A DNA stretch of 64,000 nt from UBA6522 sp965204155 (GTDB lineage: Bacteria; Pseudomonadota; Gammaproteobacteria; Steroidobacterales; Rariloculaceae). The position numbers were made by a program, and so were the translations under genes. Each line of letters begins with the position of its first letter. Positions within the stretch are counted from its first letter, which is position 1. The notes under the pieces were generated by a model, which was not told where the DNA came from, made no database searches, and worked only from the letters and a program-made list of their open reading frames with translations. Below, in pieces: positions 52,714-60,908 of the stretch. Location of the stretch: NCBI GenBank assembly GCA_965204155.1, contig OZ241971.1, positions 558,001 to 622,000 of the forward strand. Reading direction: 5' to 3'.

Positions 52714-54708
52714 ATGAGACTGGCCGAAGAAGTAATCCTCCTGCTGCTGAACGAAGAAAGCGGCTACCTGGAGCATGTCGGAGGGTGGAACATGGCCTGC
52801 GCCATCGCGGGCTCCGTGCTGGCGGACTTGTCGCTTGAGTTCAGAATCGACACGGACCTGGATTCCCTCACTCTGCTCGATGCCACCGAGACCGGCGACG
52901 AATTGCTGGACCCGGTGCTGGCGGAAATCGCCGCTGCGCCTCCTCCGAGTCAAAACGCGCAGTACTGGATCGAAAAGACCGCGGGTCGATCGGAATCGGT
53001 GATCGAAACGGTGCTGAATCGGCTGGTGGAGAACAACATTCTCGATCATGACAGCGGCGGTTTCTGGTCTCTGAACCGAAGGGTATCGCGTACCGGAATC
53101 TATCCCCCCACCGGTGGGGTCACAAGACAGGAAACAAAATCGCGAATTTTCAGCGCGATACTCGATGATGAAATTCCGGACCCGCGCGACGTTATCCTCA
53201 TCAGCCTGGTTGCTGCCTGCGACGCATTTCGCATGCTCCTCACGGAGGATGAGTTCGATCATGCACGGAAACGAATCGAGCTGATCTGCAAAATGGATCT
53301 CGTCGCCCAGGCGATCGGTGCTGCCATAGAGGAGAGCAGGGCTCGGCCGGCGCAATCGTACATTTCGCATTCGCGGCCGATCCCCAAGGCGAGCCTGAAG
53401 TGGCTGATCGGGAATCGCCACCTGCGCAACGGCGACTTCTCACGGCTCATGACCGATGCGTTCAGGACATACGGCCCGGTATTCAAACTGGCCCTTCCTT
53501 TCTCCGACAAGGGAATTGTTGTTCTTACCGGCCACGAAACGAATACATGGATCAATCAGAATGGCCGCTACTATTTCCGGTCCCGCGATCACATGTCCGA
53601 CTTCGAGCAACTCTACGGCGCATCCCGCACGTTGCCGGGCATGGACGGCGCCGAACATTACAGGATGCGCAAGGCCCTGCGCACGGGATATTCGCGCAAG
53701 CTGCTGGAAGCCCGTCTGGATGAACTCTATCGATATTGCCGCGGTTCCATTCAGGAATGGCAGGAAGGAGAAACGTTGCCGGCGGCAGCCGCATGCCAGA
53801 AGCTGATGAGCGTTCAGGTTTCCCGACTCTTCGTCGGCGTGGATACATCGGATTGCATTGGCGATGTCCTGAAGTACGAGCACCGCTCGCTCATTACTCA
53901 CGTTCAGAAAGTGTTGCCGAAATTCATGATGAGTACGCCCGCGATGAGGAAAAAGCGCCGGGTGATCGACGAGTTGATTGCGAAGATCCACTCTGTGCAC
54001 ACGCCCGCGCAGAGGAAAAACAAGCCGCGCGACCTGATAGATTCCATACTGGACCTGCACGCGGCCGATCCTCAGTACTTCCCCGAGACGGATGTAGGAT
54101 TCCTTTTTGTCGCCACGTTGATCGCCAGCATCTATCTGGGTAGCGGACTGAGCTTTGCGGTCTACGGAATGGCGGCCAATCCGGACATCTACCGCAAGGT
54201 GCAGGCGGAAGCCGATGCGTTATTCGCCAACGGCGATCCGGACAAGGATGCCTTGTCCGCGATTGATGTAGCCCGCCGGGTCTACCTGGAATCGCAGCGC
54301 ATGTACCCGGTGATTCCAGTGCAGCTTCGGACCGTCATGAATCACCTGGTGCTGCACGGATACGACATTCCCAAGGATACGCGCGTCATTTTCGGGCACA
54401 CGGCGACACACCACCTTGATGAACTGTTCAGCGATGCCGGGACGTTCGATATTGACAGGTATGCGCCGCCGCGCGAGGAGCACAAGCAAACCGGCGCGTA
54501 CGTGCCCTTCGGTCTCGGCACCCACCGATGCCTGGGATCGAGGCTGGTGGAACTGCAGATGGCGGTCAACCTGCTGCTGATCGCACACTATTTCAATATC
54601 AGCGTGACGCCTGCAAATTATGAGATCGGCTTCAACCCATTCCCCACGGCCGCGCCCAACAAGAAGGTGAAAATTCGGATCGACGAACGCCGCAACGGGT
54701 TCTCATGA
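52714..54708 (+). CDS. GPP34 (GOLPH3-like) domain-cytochrome P450 fusion protein
   Basis: 664 residues with two domains. Residues 1-205 match the GPP34 fold: LAEEVILLLLNEESGYLE, AIAGSVLADLSLEFRI, TGDELLDPVLAEI, YWIEKT, LNRLVENNIL, PDPRDVILISLVAACDAFRMLL. Eukaryotic GPP34 proteins (GOLPH3/Vps74) bind phosphoinositide membranes. Residues 236-664 are a P450: H315-x3-R319 in the C helix, E525-S-Q-R528 (ExxR) and the heme loop F599-GLGTHRC606-LG with Cys606 as heme ligand. The I helix reads IASIYLGSGLSFAVYG and lacks the normal acid-Thr pair. No reductase or signal peptide is present. The GPP34 part may hold the oxygenase at the membrane. Frame and composition are uniform, so this is one gene. Confidence 0.88.
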   Translation: MRLAEEVILLLLNEESGYLEHVGGWNMACAIAGSVLADLSLEFRIDTDLDSLTLLDATETGDELLDPVLAEIAAAPPPSQNAQYWIEKTAGRSESVIETVLNRLVENNILDHDSGGFWSLNRRVSRTGIYPPTGGVTRQETKSRIFSAILDDEIPDPRDVILISLVAACDAFRMLLTEDEFDHARKRIELICKMDLVAQAIGAAIEESRARPAQSYISHSRPIPKASLKWLIGNRHLRNGDFSRLMTDAFRTYGPVFKLALPFSDKGIVVLTGHETNTWINQNGRYYFRSRDHMSDFEQLYGASRTLPGMDGAEHYRMRKALRTGYSRKLLEARLDELYRYCRGSIQEWQEGETLPAAAACQKLMSVQVSRLFVGVDTSDCIGDVLKYEHRSLITHVQKVLPKFMMSTPAMRKKRRVIDELIAKIHSVHTPAQRKNKPRDLIDSILDLHAADPQYFPETDVGFLFVATLIASIYLGSGLSFAVYGMAANPDIYRKVQAEADALFANGDPDKDALSAIDVARRVYLESQRMYPVIPVQLRTVMNHLVLHGYDIPKDTRVIFGHTATHHLDELFSDAGTFDIDRYAPPREEHKQTGAYVPFGLGTHRCLGSRLVELQMAVNLLLIAHYFNISVTPANYEIGFNPFPTAAPNKKVKIRIDERRNGFS

Positions 54709-54782
54709 CCCGCGCTGCCAACCCTCACAAATAGCAGCCGTCCTGTCTATTGGGGATCAAGCGCAAAAGTGCCGGTCCCAAT

Positions 54783-55178
54783 TCAGATTGCCTGAATTCC
54801 TTGCCACAGTGCCATGAAGCCGAGCGCGCCTGTGATAAGCGATGTTCCGACCGAGCCTATCAAGCGTAGCGGCGTCTGGACGTGATCGTAATGCAAGCCG
54901 AGAGGGTGTGCGATTCGGCAAATGACCAGCGTGATGCCCACCACATGCAGGAACACGGGATTACCCCCATTAACCTCGATAATGGCCATCAGAAGGATAA
55001 GCAGTGGCACATGTTCCACAAAGTTCCCGTGACGGCGCATCTCCACAGCAACTTGCTTGTTTCCGCCGTCCAGTATGGAAACACGCGTTTTGGCCCGCGT
55101 CACCCCGATCCGCGTCGTCAGGAAGATAAGCACTGCAACCAGTAGCGCGGCATACAAGGCTGTGATTTCGATGACCAT
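54783..55178 (-). CDS. MAPEG-family membrane protein
   Basis: 131 residues and four membrane helices. TRAKTRVSILDGGNKQVAVEMRRHGNFVEHVPLLILLMAIIEVNGG is the MAPEG signature (R-x-x-x-N-F-x-E-x-x-P). Members include glutathione transferases and peroxidases acting on lipid hydroperoxides or leukotrienes. The ATG at 55178 follows AAAGGAG. It lies downstream of the desaturase/hydroxylase gene on the same strand, which suggests a shared role in membrane lipid chemistry. Confidence 0.9.
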   Translation of the reverse strand: MVIEITALYAALLVAVLIFLTTRIGVTRAKTRVSILDGGNKQVAVEMRRHGNFVEHVPLLILLMAIIEVNGGNPVFLHVVGITLVICRIAHPLGLHYDHVQTPLRLIGSVGTSLITGALGFMALWQGIQAI

Positions 55179-55287
55179 CGTTTTTGCTCCTTTCATATCA
55201 ATCGGGGCATGAGGACATGGGTCCGCCAAGCGAGACATTATTCGCCGGCTGTCAGTAATCGCTATACATTGTTGCGCCCCCAACAGC

Positions 55288-55965
55288 CTATTTGTGCGTA
55301 CCGAACATCATGTCCCAGAACGGGAAAATCTGCGCGAAGTTGGTGTTGACGTGCTTGTAATGATGGCGGTCATGCCGGATCACCCAGTAGTTGGTGAGTT
55401 TGAATGCCGGGTACGGCAGCACAAGACTGGTATGCACAACGATATTGACGAACGCGTGCACGACGAGCACCGTCAGAAGGGACGCTACGCTGATCGGCCC
55501 GACAACGGCAATGCCCAGAAAGAGCGGAACCAGCGCAGCGGCGAGTTCCACCGGGTGAATGTACAGCCCGTCGAACGCCGTCGGATAACGCACCTCGTGG
55601 TGAACGCCGTGGATCAGTTTCATCAGCAGGGGGCGATGGAGCAGGCGATGCAGGAAGTAGTACAGTAGGTCGTAAAGCAGAAGTGCGGCCAGGACCTCGC
55701 CGAAGAACAACGCAAGCCCCGGCATGGCGTCGTAAACCAGATACTCCGCCCCCACGTACAGCACCGCGAAATAGATCGCGAGCGACAGCGTCAGGTTAAT
55801 CGCGATGTTGAGATACTTCGGGACAACGGGCAGAGGATCCCGAACCGGCGTCCTCACCCGATACTGCCTGAATCGCTCCGAGTAAACCGCCCAGAGGGCC
55901 AGACCGCCGAATGCCATGGTAGGCACGAAGGCGCAGAGCATTGCAAAATACAGATGGTCGGTCAT
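55288..55965 (-). CDS. Sterol desaturase/fatty-acid hydroxylase family di-iron protein
   Basis: A 225-residue membrane oxygenase. The His boxes are FLHRLLH, HGVHHEVRYP and HDRHHYKHVN, followed by IFPFWDMMFGTH at the C-terminus; four to five hydrophobic segments surround them. The family hydroxylates or desaturates fatty acids, sterols and carotenoids with a di-iron centre. Substrate unknown. It is transcribed toward the MAPEG gene, 109 bp away. Confidence 0.9.
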   Translation of the reverse strand: MTDHLYFAMLCAFVPTMAFGGLALWAVYSERFRQYRVRTPVRDPLPVVPKYLNIAINLTLSLAIYFAVLYVGAEYLVYDAMPGLALFFGEVLAALLLYDLLYYFLHRLLHRPLLMKLIHGVHHEVRYPTAFDGLYIHPVELAAALVPLFLGIAVVGPISVASLLTVLVVHAFVNIVVHTSLVLPYPAFKLTNYWVIRHDRHHYKHVNTNFAQIFPFWDMMFGTHK

Positions 55966-56234
55966 CGTTGGTTTCCCGGCATCCGCCTCACTGGCGCTCC
56001 GATGTCACCCTTTGCGCTGCACCTCAGCGATCAGCGTAGCGGAATCTCGTACCCTACCAGCCGTTTCCCGTCGGCGTACAGCCCACACTGTTCCAATTAG
56101 CGGAGAGCCTGAACGGTAGAGGGGTCCAGACGATAGGGAGATTGACGCCAAGTTCAGGCATGACGTGCTGATCGCCAAGGCTACAGGGATGTACCTGTTC
56201 GGCGGCCGGTCGTAGACCGCCGTTCGATAGCCGA

Positions 56235-57389
56235 TCACCAATCCGAAGACTGCGAAGCCCGGACGCTGTCCGGCATCCGGTAGCTCAGGCCGCCCTCGTC
56301 GTACACTGAGATCTGCAGCATCTGGGTGAAGTTGCCGGATCGGACCAGTTGCGTGTTGCGCAACGCCCGCTGGAATCTCTGCTTGATCCGGAACAGGAAC
56401 AGCGCCCCGAAGGTAAGGGTCCAGGGGTACTGGAACTGGTCGGCCCGAGTCTTGCCGATGAGCGCCCGCGACAGCTTGTACGCCAGCGCCGTGGTCTTTT
56501 TCTGTTCCACCGGATCGGTAATGTCCGCCACCGAGGGAATGGATCGGATCAGCGCATTGGCCATGTCCACCGAATCCTGGGTCGGCGGCGGTTCGCACAG
56601 GAACCCGATCGTGTAGATGGATTCGGCTTCCTCCGCGTCTCGGTAGAGGATCGACTCGGGAATCCCCATCAGGTACCCCGCGTATCGCCATACGGCCATC
56701 ACGCTGGCTTCCTGGTCCCGCCCGTAGGTGGCGCCCACCTTCTTGGAGTAGTCCAGCAGGCGCTTGGAAAACACGGCGATGGCGAGCCCCAGGTGGGCCG
56801 CGCTGATCGGCGTGCCCCAGGCGTCCTGATCCCACTCTTCGGACTGCGCCAGCAAGGTCCGGATGCGGCAATGCACGAACCGGACGCGGGTGGACAGTTT
56901 CCACCCGTCGCCGTCCCGTTCAAGCCCCCCGGGATAAAAGATTTCCATCAACTGCCGGTTGTTCTGCTGCAGGCGCCGTTTCGTGTGCGCGACGCGCCCG
57001 GTCATGTTGAACGACTTCGCAATCAGCGTGGAAAACCCTTCCACCAGCACGCCGGCGACGAAGGCCACGAGCAACAGGTCCGCGTTCGTGTGAAAGGCGC
57101 GTATGCCGGGCCGGAACGCCTCGTAGTCGAGCCACTCGGGCTCCTCCAGATTCGCAAAGAAATTCCGCAACGACCGCGGCGCCTTGCGGAGAACGTCACT
57201 CTGTTGCTCGATTCCGGCCTCGATGAACCGGTGCAGGTCCTGCGGCGGCATGGAGCCGAGTTCCTCCATGACCGGGTCCAGTTGGGAATCGCCGATGCCC
57301 GTGTGCCCGATGTAGTTGTCCGCCAGCACGCGCGCACGGCGCCGGGCCCGGGCGTAGGTGCGCGCATAGGCCGTCGGGGCCGGCTTCAA
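56235..57389 (-). CDS. MpaB/DUF2236 family oxygenase
   Basis: About 385 residues of the family that contains the fungal MpaB oxygenase and the bacterial latex-clearing protein Lcp, both of which cleave isoprenoid chains. The core has IRAFHTNADLLLVAFVAGVLVEGFSTLIAKSFNMTGRVAHTKRRLQQNNRQLMEIFYPGG and TRVRFVHCRIRTLLAQSEEWDQDAWGTPIS; the His of RFVHCRIR corresponds to the predicted heme ligand. No signal peptide is apparent. The start is uncertain: I use TTG at 57389, next to GGGGAGGA; the frame stays open to an ATG at 57596, with no ribosome site and an unconvincing extra N-terminus. Confidence 0.83.
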   Translation of the reverse strand: MKPAPTAYARTYARARRRARVLADNYIGHTGIGDSQLDPVMEELGSMPPQDLHRFIEAGIEQQSDVLRKAPRSLRNFFANLEEPEWLDYEAFRPGIRAFHTNADLLLVAFVAGVLVEGFSTLIAKSFNMTGRVAHTKRRLQQNNRQLMEIFYPGGLERDGDGWKLSTRVRFVHCRIRTLLAQSEEWDQDAWGTPISAAHLGLAIAVFSKRLLDYSKKVGATYGRDQEASVMAVWRYAGYLMGIPESILYRDAEEAESIYTIGFLCEPPPTQDSVDMANALIRSIPSVADITDPVEQKKTTALAYKLSRALIGKTRADQFQYPWTLTFGALFLFRIKQRFQRALRNTQLVRSGNFTQMLQISVYDEGGLSYRMPDSVRASQSSDW

Positions 57390-57792
57390 GATTCCTCCCC
57401 GTGAAGCACAGTCACACGCATGGTCCCGTGATACAAGTAGTTCCCCAGTGCTCCTGAGCAGGAGTCGACGACCCGCCACAGCAGGTGGCATTCGCCATTC
57501 TAATGAGCGCGCGCCAAGAAACAAACCGAAGTGAGAATCGACCGCCAAACCGAGTGTGGAGTGCGCATAACCCTGCGGGTTCGCCGTCGCTGACATTGGA
57601 AAAACTTATCGAACCTGAAAGAAAACGGTGTTGGTACAGGAGGACGGAACGTACTACATTCGAGTGGGTGCTTCCGTGAAAATTGCAGCCGGGCGGGACT
57701 TCCATGAGCCAACTTAAGTCGTCAGCGGGACGGGAAGACAGGCCGAACGAGGACTGTTTGCCGCATACCCGGTTTGACCGGATGGCATTCCA
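57390..57792. other. About 400-bp region between the DUF2236 and thiolase genes
   Basis: A divergent promoter region. On the plus strand it contains the block shared with the P450 promoter (57617-57660) and a small leader ORF (57704-57796). If the DUF2236 gene starts at 57596, the left half is coding. I see no RNA gene or mobile DNA in it. Confidence 0.6.
57617..57660 (+). promoter_or_regulatory. Promoter-like block before the thiolase gene, shared with 52546
   Basis: GAAAGAAAACGGT, TTGGTA (57631-57636) as a possible -35, an 18-bp spacer and TACATT (57655-57660) as a possible -10. Spacing is the same as at 52546-52589, with 31 of 44 identical bases. It would drive the thiolase, about 130 bp downstream. 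Confidence 0.5.
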
Positions 57793-57796
57793 ATGA
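57704..57796 (+). CDS. Possible 30-residue leader ORF overlapping the thiolase start
   Basis: Begins MSQLKSSAGRED and stops with a TGA that overlaps the thiolase ATG (ATGA). Only a weak GGGCGGG precedes it. No similarity is recognised. Listed because the P450 gene has the same arrangement after the same promoter-like block. Confidence 0.25.
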   Translation: MSQLKSSAGREDRPNEDCLPHTRFDRMAFQ

Positions 57797-58962
57797 GAGA
57801 CGTACACGTCATCGGAACCGGTCAGACGCCGGTGACCCAGGGCAAAGCCCCAAGCGCTTCACACCTGTCCAGCCAGGCCGTCACATCCGCCATCGAAGAT
57901 GCCGATCTCGATCCCCGCGACATTTCGGCGCTTTATCTGGGCAATATGACGGCCGGCATCCTGGAACGACAGCAACAGTTGGCGTCGCTCTGTGCCCATG
58001 CCTGCGGTCTGACGGGCGTGGAGGCATTCACGCTTGAGGCGAGTTGCGCGTCCGGAGCGGCCGCCCTTCGCACCGGTTACATGGCCGTTGCGGGCGGGTT
58101 CTACGACATCGTCGCCGTCTGCGGCGTGGAAAGATTGAGCCACACCACTCGTGAGAACGCGGCGCGCGCATTGTCGAGCGCCGCGGCCAGGGACGAAACC
58201 GACCGGAACGGCCAAACCTTTATCGCGCTGAACGCGACCCTTATGCGGCACTACCTTCTGGCCTACGATCTGAGTCCGGAGGATCTGGCGCCCTTCGCCA
58301 TGACAGCCCACGAAAATGGTCTTGAAAATCCCGATGCGCTGTTGCGTAACCCCCTTGACATGGACGGTTATCTGGCGTCGAGGATGCTGGTAGACCCGCT
58401 TCGCCTGATGGATGCTCCGCCCATTTGCGATGGAGCTGCCTCGGTGATCCTTGCCAGCGGTCGCGTCGCCCGGGCGCGTCCTGCACGGGTCAAGCCGAGG
58501 GTATTGATTCGAGCTTCTGCTGCGGCCTCGGACTCGCTCACCGCCAGGAATTGCGTGTCCGAACTCAGGCTCCCGGCCGCCGAGCAGTCCAGCCGCCGAG
58601 CGTATCGCCAGTCGGGGTTCGGTCCTGAAGACATTGACCTGTTCGAGGCCCACGATGCGTTTACGGTGATTACGGCGCTCAGCCTCGAATCGAGCGGATT
58701 CGCCGAGCGCGGCGAAGCGGTTCGGCTCGGACGGGACGGTGCGATCGCACGGGACGGGCGGCTGCCGATTTCGACCATGGGGGGTCTCAAGTCCAGGGGG
58801 CATCCGGTAGGCGCCACGGGGCTCTACCAGGTGACCGAAGCCGTACGGCAATTGCAGGGCACGGCCGGCGAAAATCAGGTCCGGGACGCACGCGTAGCAA
58901 TGACCCAGAATATCGGTGGAATGGGCGCAACCGCCATCACGCACCTGCTGGAGGCTGCGTAG
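57793..58962 (+). CDS. Thiolase-family protein, SCP-x-like
   Basis: 389 residues. The nucleophile Cys85 lies in LEASCASGAAALRTGYMAVAGG; EAHDAFT corresponds to the HDxFT motif of SCP-x thiolases, and GGLKSRGHPVGATG carries the catalytic His. The second, C-terminal Cys of classical thiolases is replaced (TQNIGGMGATA), as in SCP-x and lipid-transfer thiolases that shorten sterol or branched side chains. It probably acts in beta-oxidation of a bulky acyl-CoA. No DUF35 or MaoC partner is adjacent; a GYD protein follows. Confidence 0.88.
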   Translation: MRDVHVIGTGQTPVTQGKAPSASHLSSQAVTSAIEDADLDPRDISALYLGNMTAGILERQQQLASLCAHACGLTGVEAFTLEASCASGAAALRTGYMAVAGGFYDIVAVCGVERLSHTTRENAARALSSAAARDETDRNGQTFIALNATLMRHYLLAYDLSPEDLAPFAMTAHENGLENPDALLRNPLDMDGYLASRMLVDPLRLMDAPPICDGAASVILASGRVARARPARVKPRVLIRASAAASDSLTARNCVSELRLPAAEQSSRRAYRQSGFGPEDIDLFEAHDAFTVITALSLESSGFAERGEAVRLGRDGAIARDGRLPISTMGGLKSRGHPVGATGLYQVTEAVRQLQGTAGENQVRDARVAMTQNIGGMGATAITHLLEAA

Positions 58963-59053
58963 TACTGAGCCGCCGGCAGGGCGCAGAGCGCCTTGACCGC
59001 AAACGGGCAGGCGCCCATCATTGCGCCATCGCTTGATGCTGACGGGAGAGACG

Positions 59054-59374
59054 ATGGCCAAGTATCTGTTTCGTACGAGTTATACCCAGGCGGGCGTTGC
59101 GGGACTGCTCAGGGAAGGGGGAACCGGACGTCGGGACGCGCTGCGGCAGACGGTGGAAGGACTGGGGGGCACGCTGGAAGGCTTCTACTACGCCTTCGGT
59201 GACGATGACCTGCTGCTGATCACCGATCTTCCCGACGAAGAGGCGGCCGCGGCGTTCTCGATGTTCGTCAGCGCCGCCGGCGCGCTGACGGTTTCCTGTA
59301 CCGTGCTGATGGAGCCGGAAACGATCGACGGTGCGATCGCCAAGAGCGTAGCCTACCGCAAACCCGGCGACTGA
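59054..59374 (+). CDS. GYD-domain protein
   Basis: A 106-residue small protein with the GYD family pattern (YLFRTSYTQAGVAGLLREGGTGRRDALRQTVEGLGGTLEGFYYAFGDDDLLLITDLPDEEAAAAFSMFVSAAGAL). The function of the family is unknown; the fold is ferredoxin-like. A GGGAGA site precedes the ATG at 59054. It lies 91 bp after the thiolase on the same strand and may be cotranscribed. Confidence 0.88.
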   Translation: MAKYLFRTSYTQAGVAGLLREGGTGRRDALRQTVEGLGGTLEGFYYAFGDDDLLLITDLPDEEAAAAFSMFVSAAGALTVSCTVLMEPETIDGAIAKSVAYRKPGD

Positions 59375-59451
59375 TCGGCGGATCGCGCACGAATCAAGCC
59401 GCGTTCCGGAATCCGGGACGGAACGCGCTGCAATGACCTAGCGGACGCGAG

Positions 59452-60906
59452 ATGCGAGCCAGAGCAACGATACAACGCGTTCTCGGTCTGCTGCTGACGA
59501 TGTTCAGCACCGCAATGCTGCTGCCGATCGCCGTTTCGGTGATCTTCGGGGACGGCCAGTGGCTGGCATTCGCGGCGTCTTTCCTCATCATTCTCGGCTC
59601 CGGGGTCGCGATCTGGTGGCCGGTTCGCGCCCAGACCCACGAGTTGCGGCTGCGCGAAGGGTTCCTGGTGGTGGCCGCATTCTGGATCGTGCTGGGCCTG
59701 TTCGGCTCGGTGCCGCTGTTGCTCACCGGCAATCCGCAGATGAGCCTCACCGACGCGGTGTTCGAGTCCATGTCCGGACTGACCACCACCGGTGCGACGG
59801 TGTTGACCGGGCTTGCCGAGCTGCCGAAGTCGATCCTGTTCTACCGCCACCAACTGCAGTGGTTCGGCGGCCTGGGCATCATCGTGCTCGCCGTGGCGGT
59901 GCTGCCCATGCTGGGCGTCGGCGGCATGCAGCTCTACCGGGCGGAGACGCCCGGACCGGTCAAGGATACCCGGCTGACGCCGCGGATCACCGAGACGGCG
60001 AAGGCGCTCTGGTATGTCTACCTGGGCATCACCGTGCTGTGCGCACTGGGGTACCTGCTGGCCGGGATGGGCCTGTTCGACGCCATCTGCCACGCCTTCA
60101 GCACCGTCGCCATCGGCGGTTTCTCGACGTACGACGAGAGCTTCGGGTATTTCAACAGTGCCGCGATCGAGCTGGTCGCCGTCGTCTTCATGTTCGTTGC
60201 CGGCATCAATTTCTCGCTGCATTTCCTCGCCTGGCGGCACCGTTCCGTCAAGCACTACCTTCAGGACCCGGAGTTTCGCGCCTACTCGAAGCTGCTCGGC
60301 GGGCTGATCGTGGTGGTGGTCGTTTACCTCCATTTCCAGGGGTACTATCCGACGCTCACGGAAACCCTCACCCACGGTCTGTTCCAGACCGTTTCCATCG
60401 CCACCACCACGGGGTTTACCACGGCCGATTTCGCCGTATGGCCCGGCGTGCTGCCCGTGCTGCTGATCTTTTCGAGCTTCGTGGGCGGGTGTGCCGGCTC
60501 GACGGCCGGCGGCATCAAGGTCATCCGCTGGCTGTTGATGTACCGGCAGGGGCTCCGGGAAGTGCAGCGGCTGGTGCACCCCAGCGCCGAAGTGCCGGTC
60601 AAGCTCGGTTCCAAGGCCGTGCCCCACCGGGTGGTCGACGCGGTCTGGGGATTCTTTGCCGTCTACGTGGTCGTCTTCAGCGTCCTGCTGCTGATCCTGG
60701 TCGCTGCCGGCCTGGACCAGGTTTCCGCGTTTTCCGCCGTGGCGGCCACGTTGAACAATCTCGGTCCCGGACTCGGCGAGGTGGCGTCCGGCTTCGGCGG
60801 TGTGGGCGCGATCGAGAAGTGGGCAGCCGTGTGCGCCATGCTGCTGGGGCGGCTGGAAATTTTCACCCTGCTGGTGTTGATCACGCCCACATTCTGGAGG
60901 CCGTGA
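59452..60906 (+). CDS. trkH: Trk potassium uptake protein TrkH
   Basis: The 484-residue K+ channel subunit that works with TrkA. Four selectivity-filter repeats are visible: SMSGLTTTGATVL, HAFSTVAIGGFSTYD, SIATTTGFTTAD and AATLNNLGPGLGE. FSSFVGGCAGSTAGGIKVIR is a further signature. Eight or more membrane segments are present. Its stop lies within the start region of the TPR gene. Confidence 0.95.
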   Translation: MRARATIQRVLGLLLTMFSTAMLLPIAVSVIFGDGQWLAFAASFLIILGSGVAIWWPVRAQTHELRLREGFLVVAAFWIVLGLFGSVPLLLTGNPQMSLTDAVFESMSGLTTTGATVLTGLAELPKSILFYRHQLQWFGGLGIIVLAVAVLPMLGVGGMQLYRAETPGPVKDTRLTPRITETAKALWYVYLGITVLCALGYLLAGMGLFDAICHAFSTVAIGGFSTYDESFGYFNSAAIELVAVVFMFVAGINFSLHFLAWRHRSVKHYLQDPEFRAYSKLLGGLIVVVVVYLHFQGYYPTLTETLTHGLFQTVSIATTTGFTTADFAVWPGVLPVLLIFSSFVGGCAGSTAGGIKVIRWLLMYRQGLREVQRLVHPSAEVPVKLGSKAVPHRVVDAVWGFFAVYVVVFSVLLLILVAAGLDQVSAFSAVAATLNNLGPGLGEVASGFGGVGAIEKWAAVCAMLLGRLEIFTLLVLITPTFWRP

Positions 60907-60908
60907 AC

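Noticed and set aside
59559..60900. Long plus-strand frame within trkH that runs on into the TPR gene
   Set aside because: The part over trkH is Arg/Gly-rich out-of-frame translation; only the last 114 codons (from 60909) form a real TPR protein.
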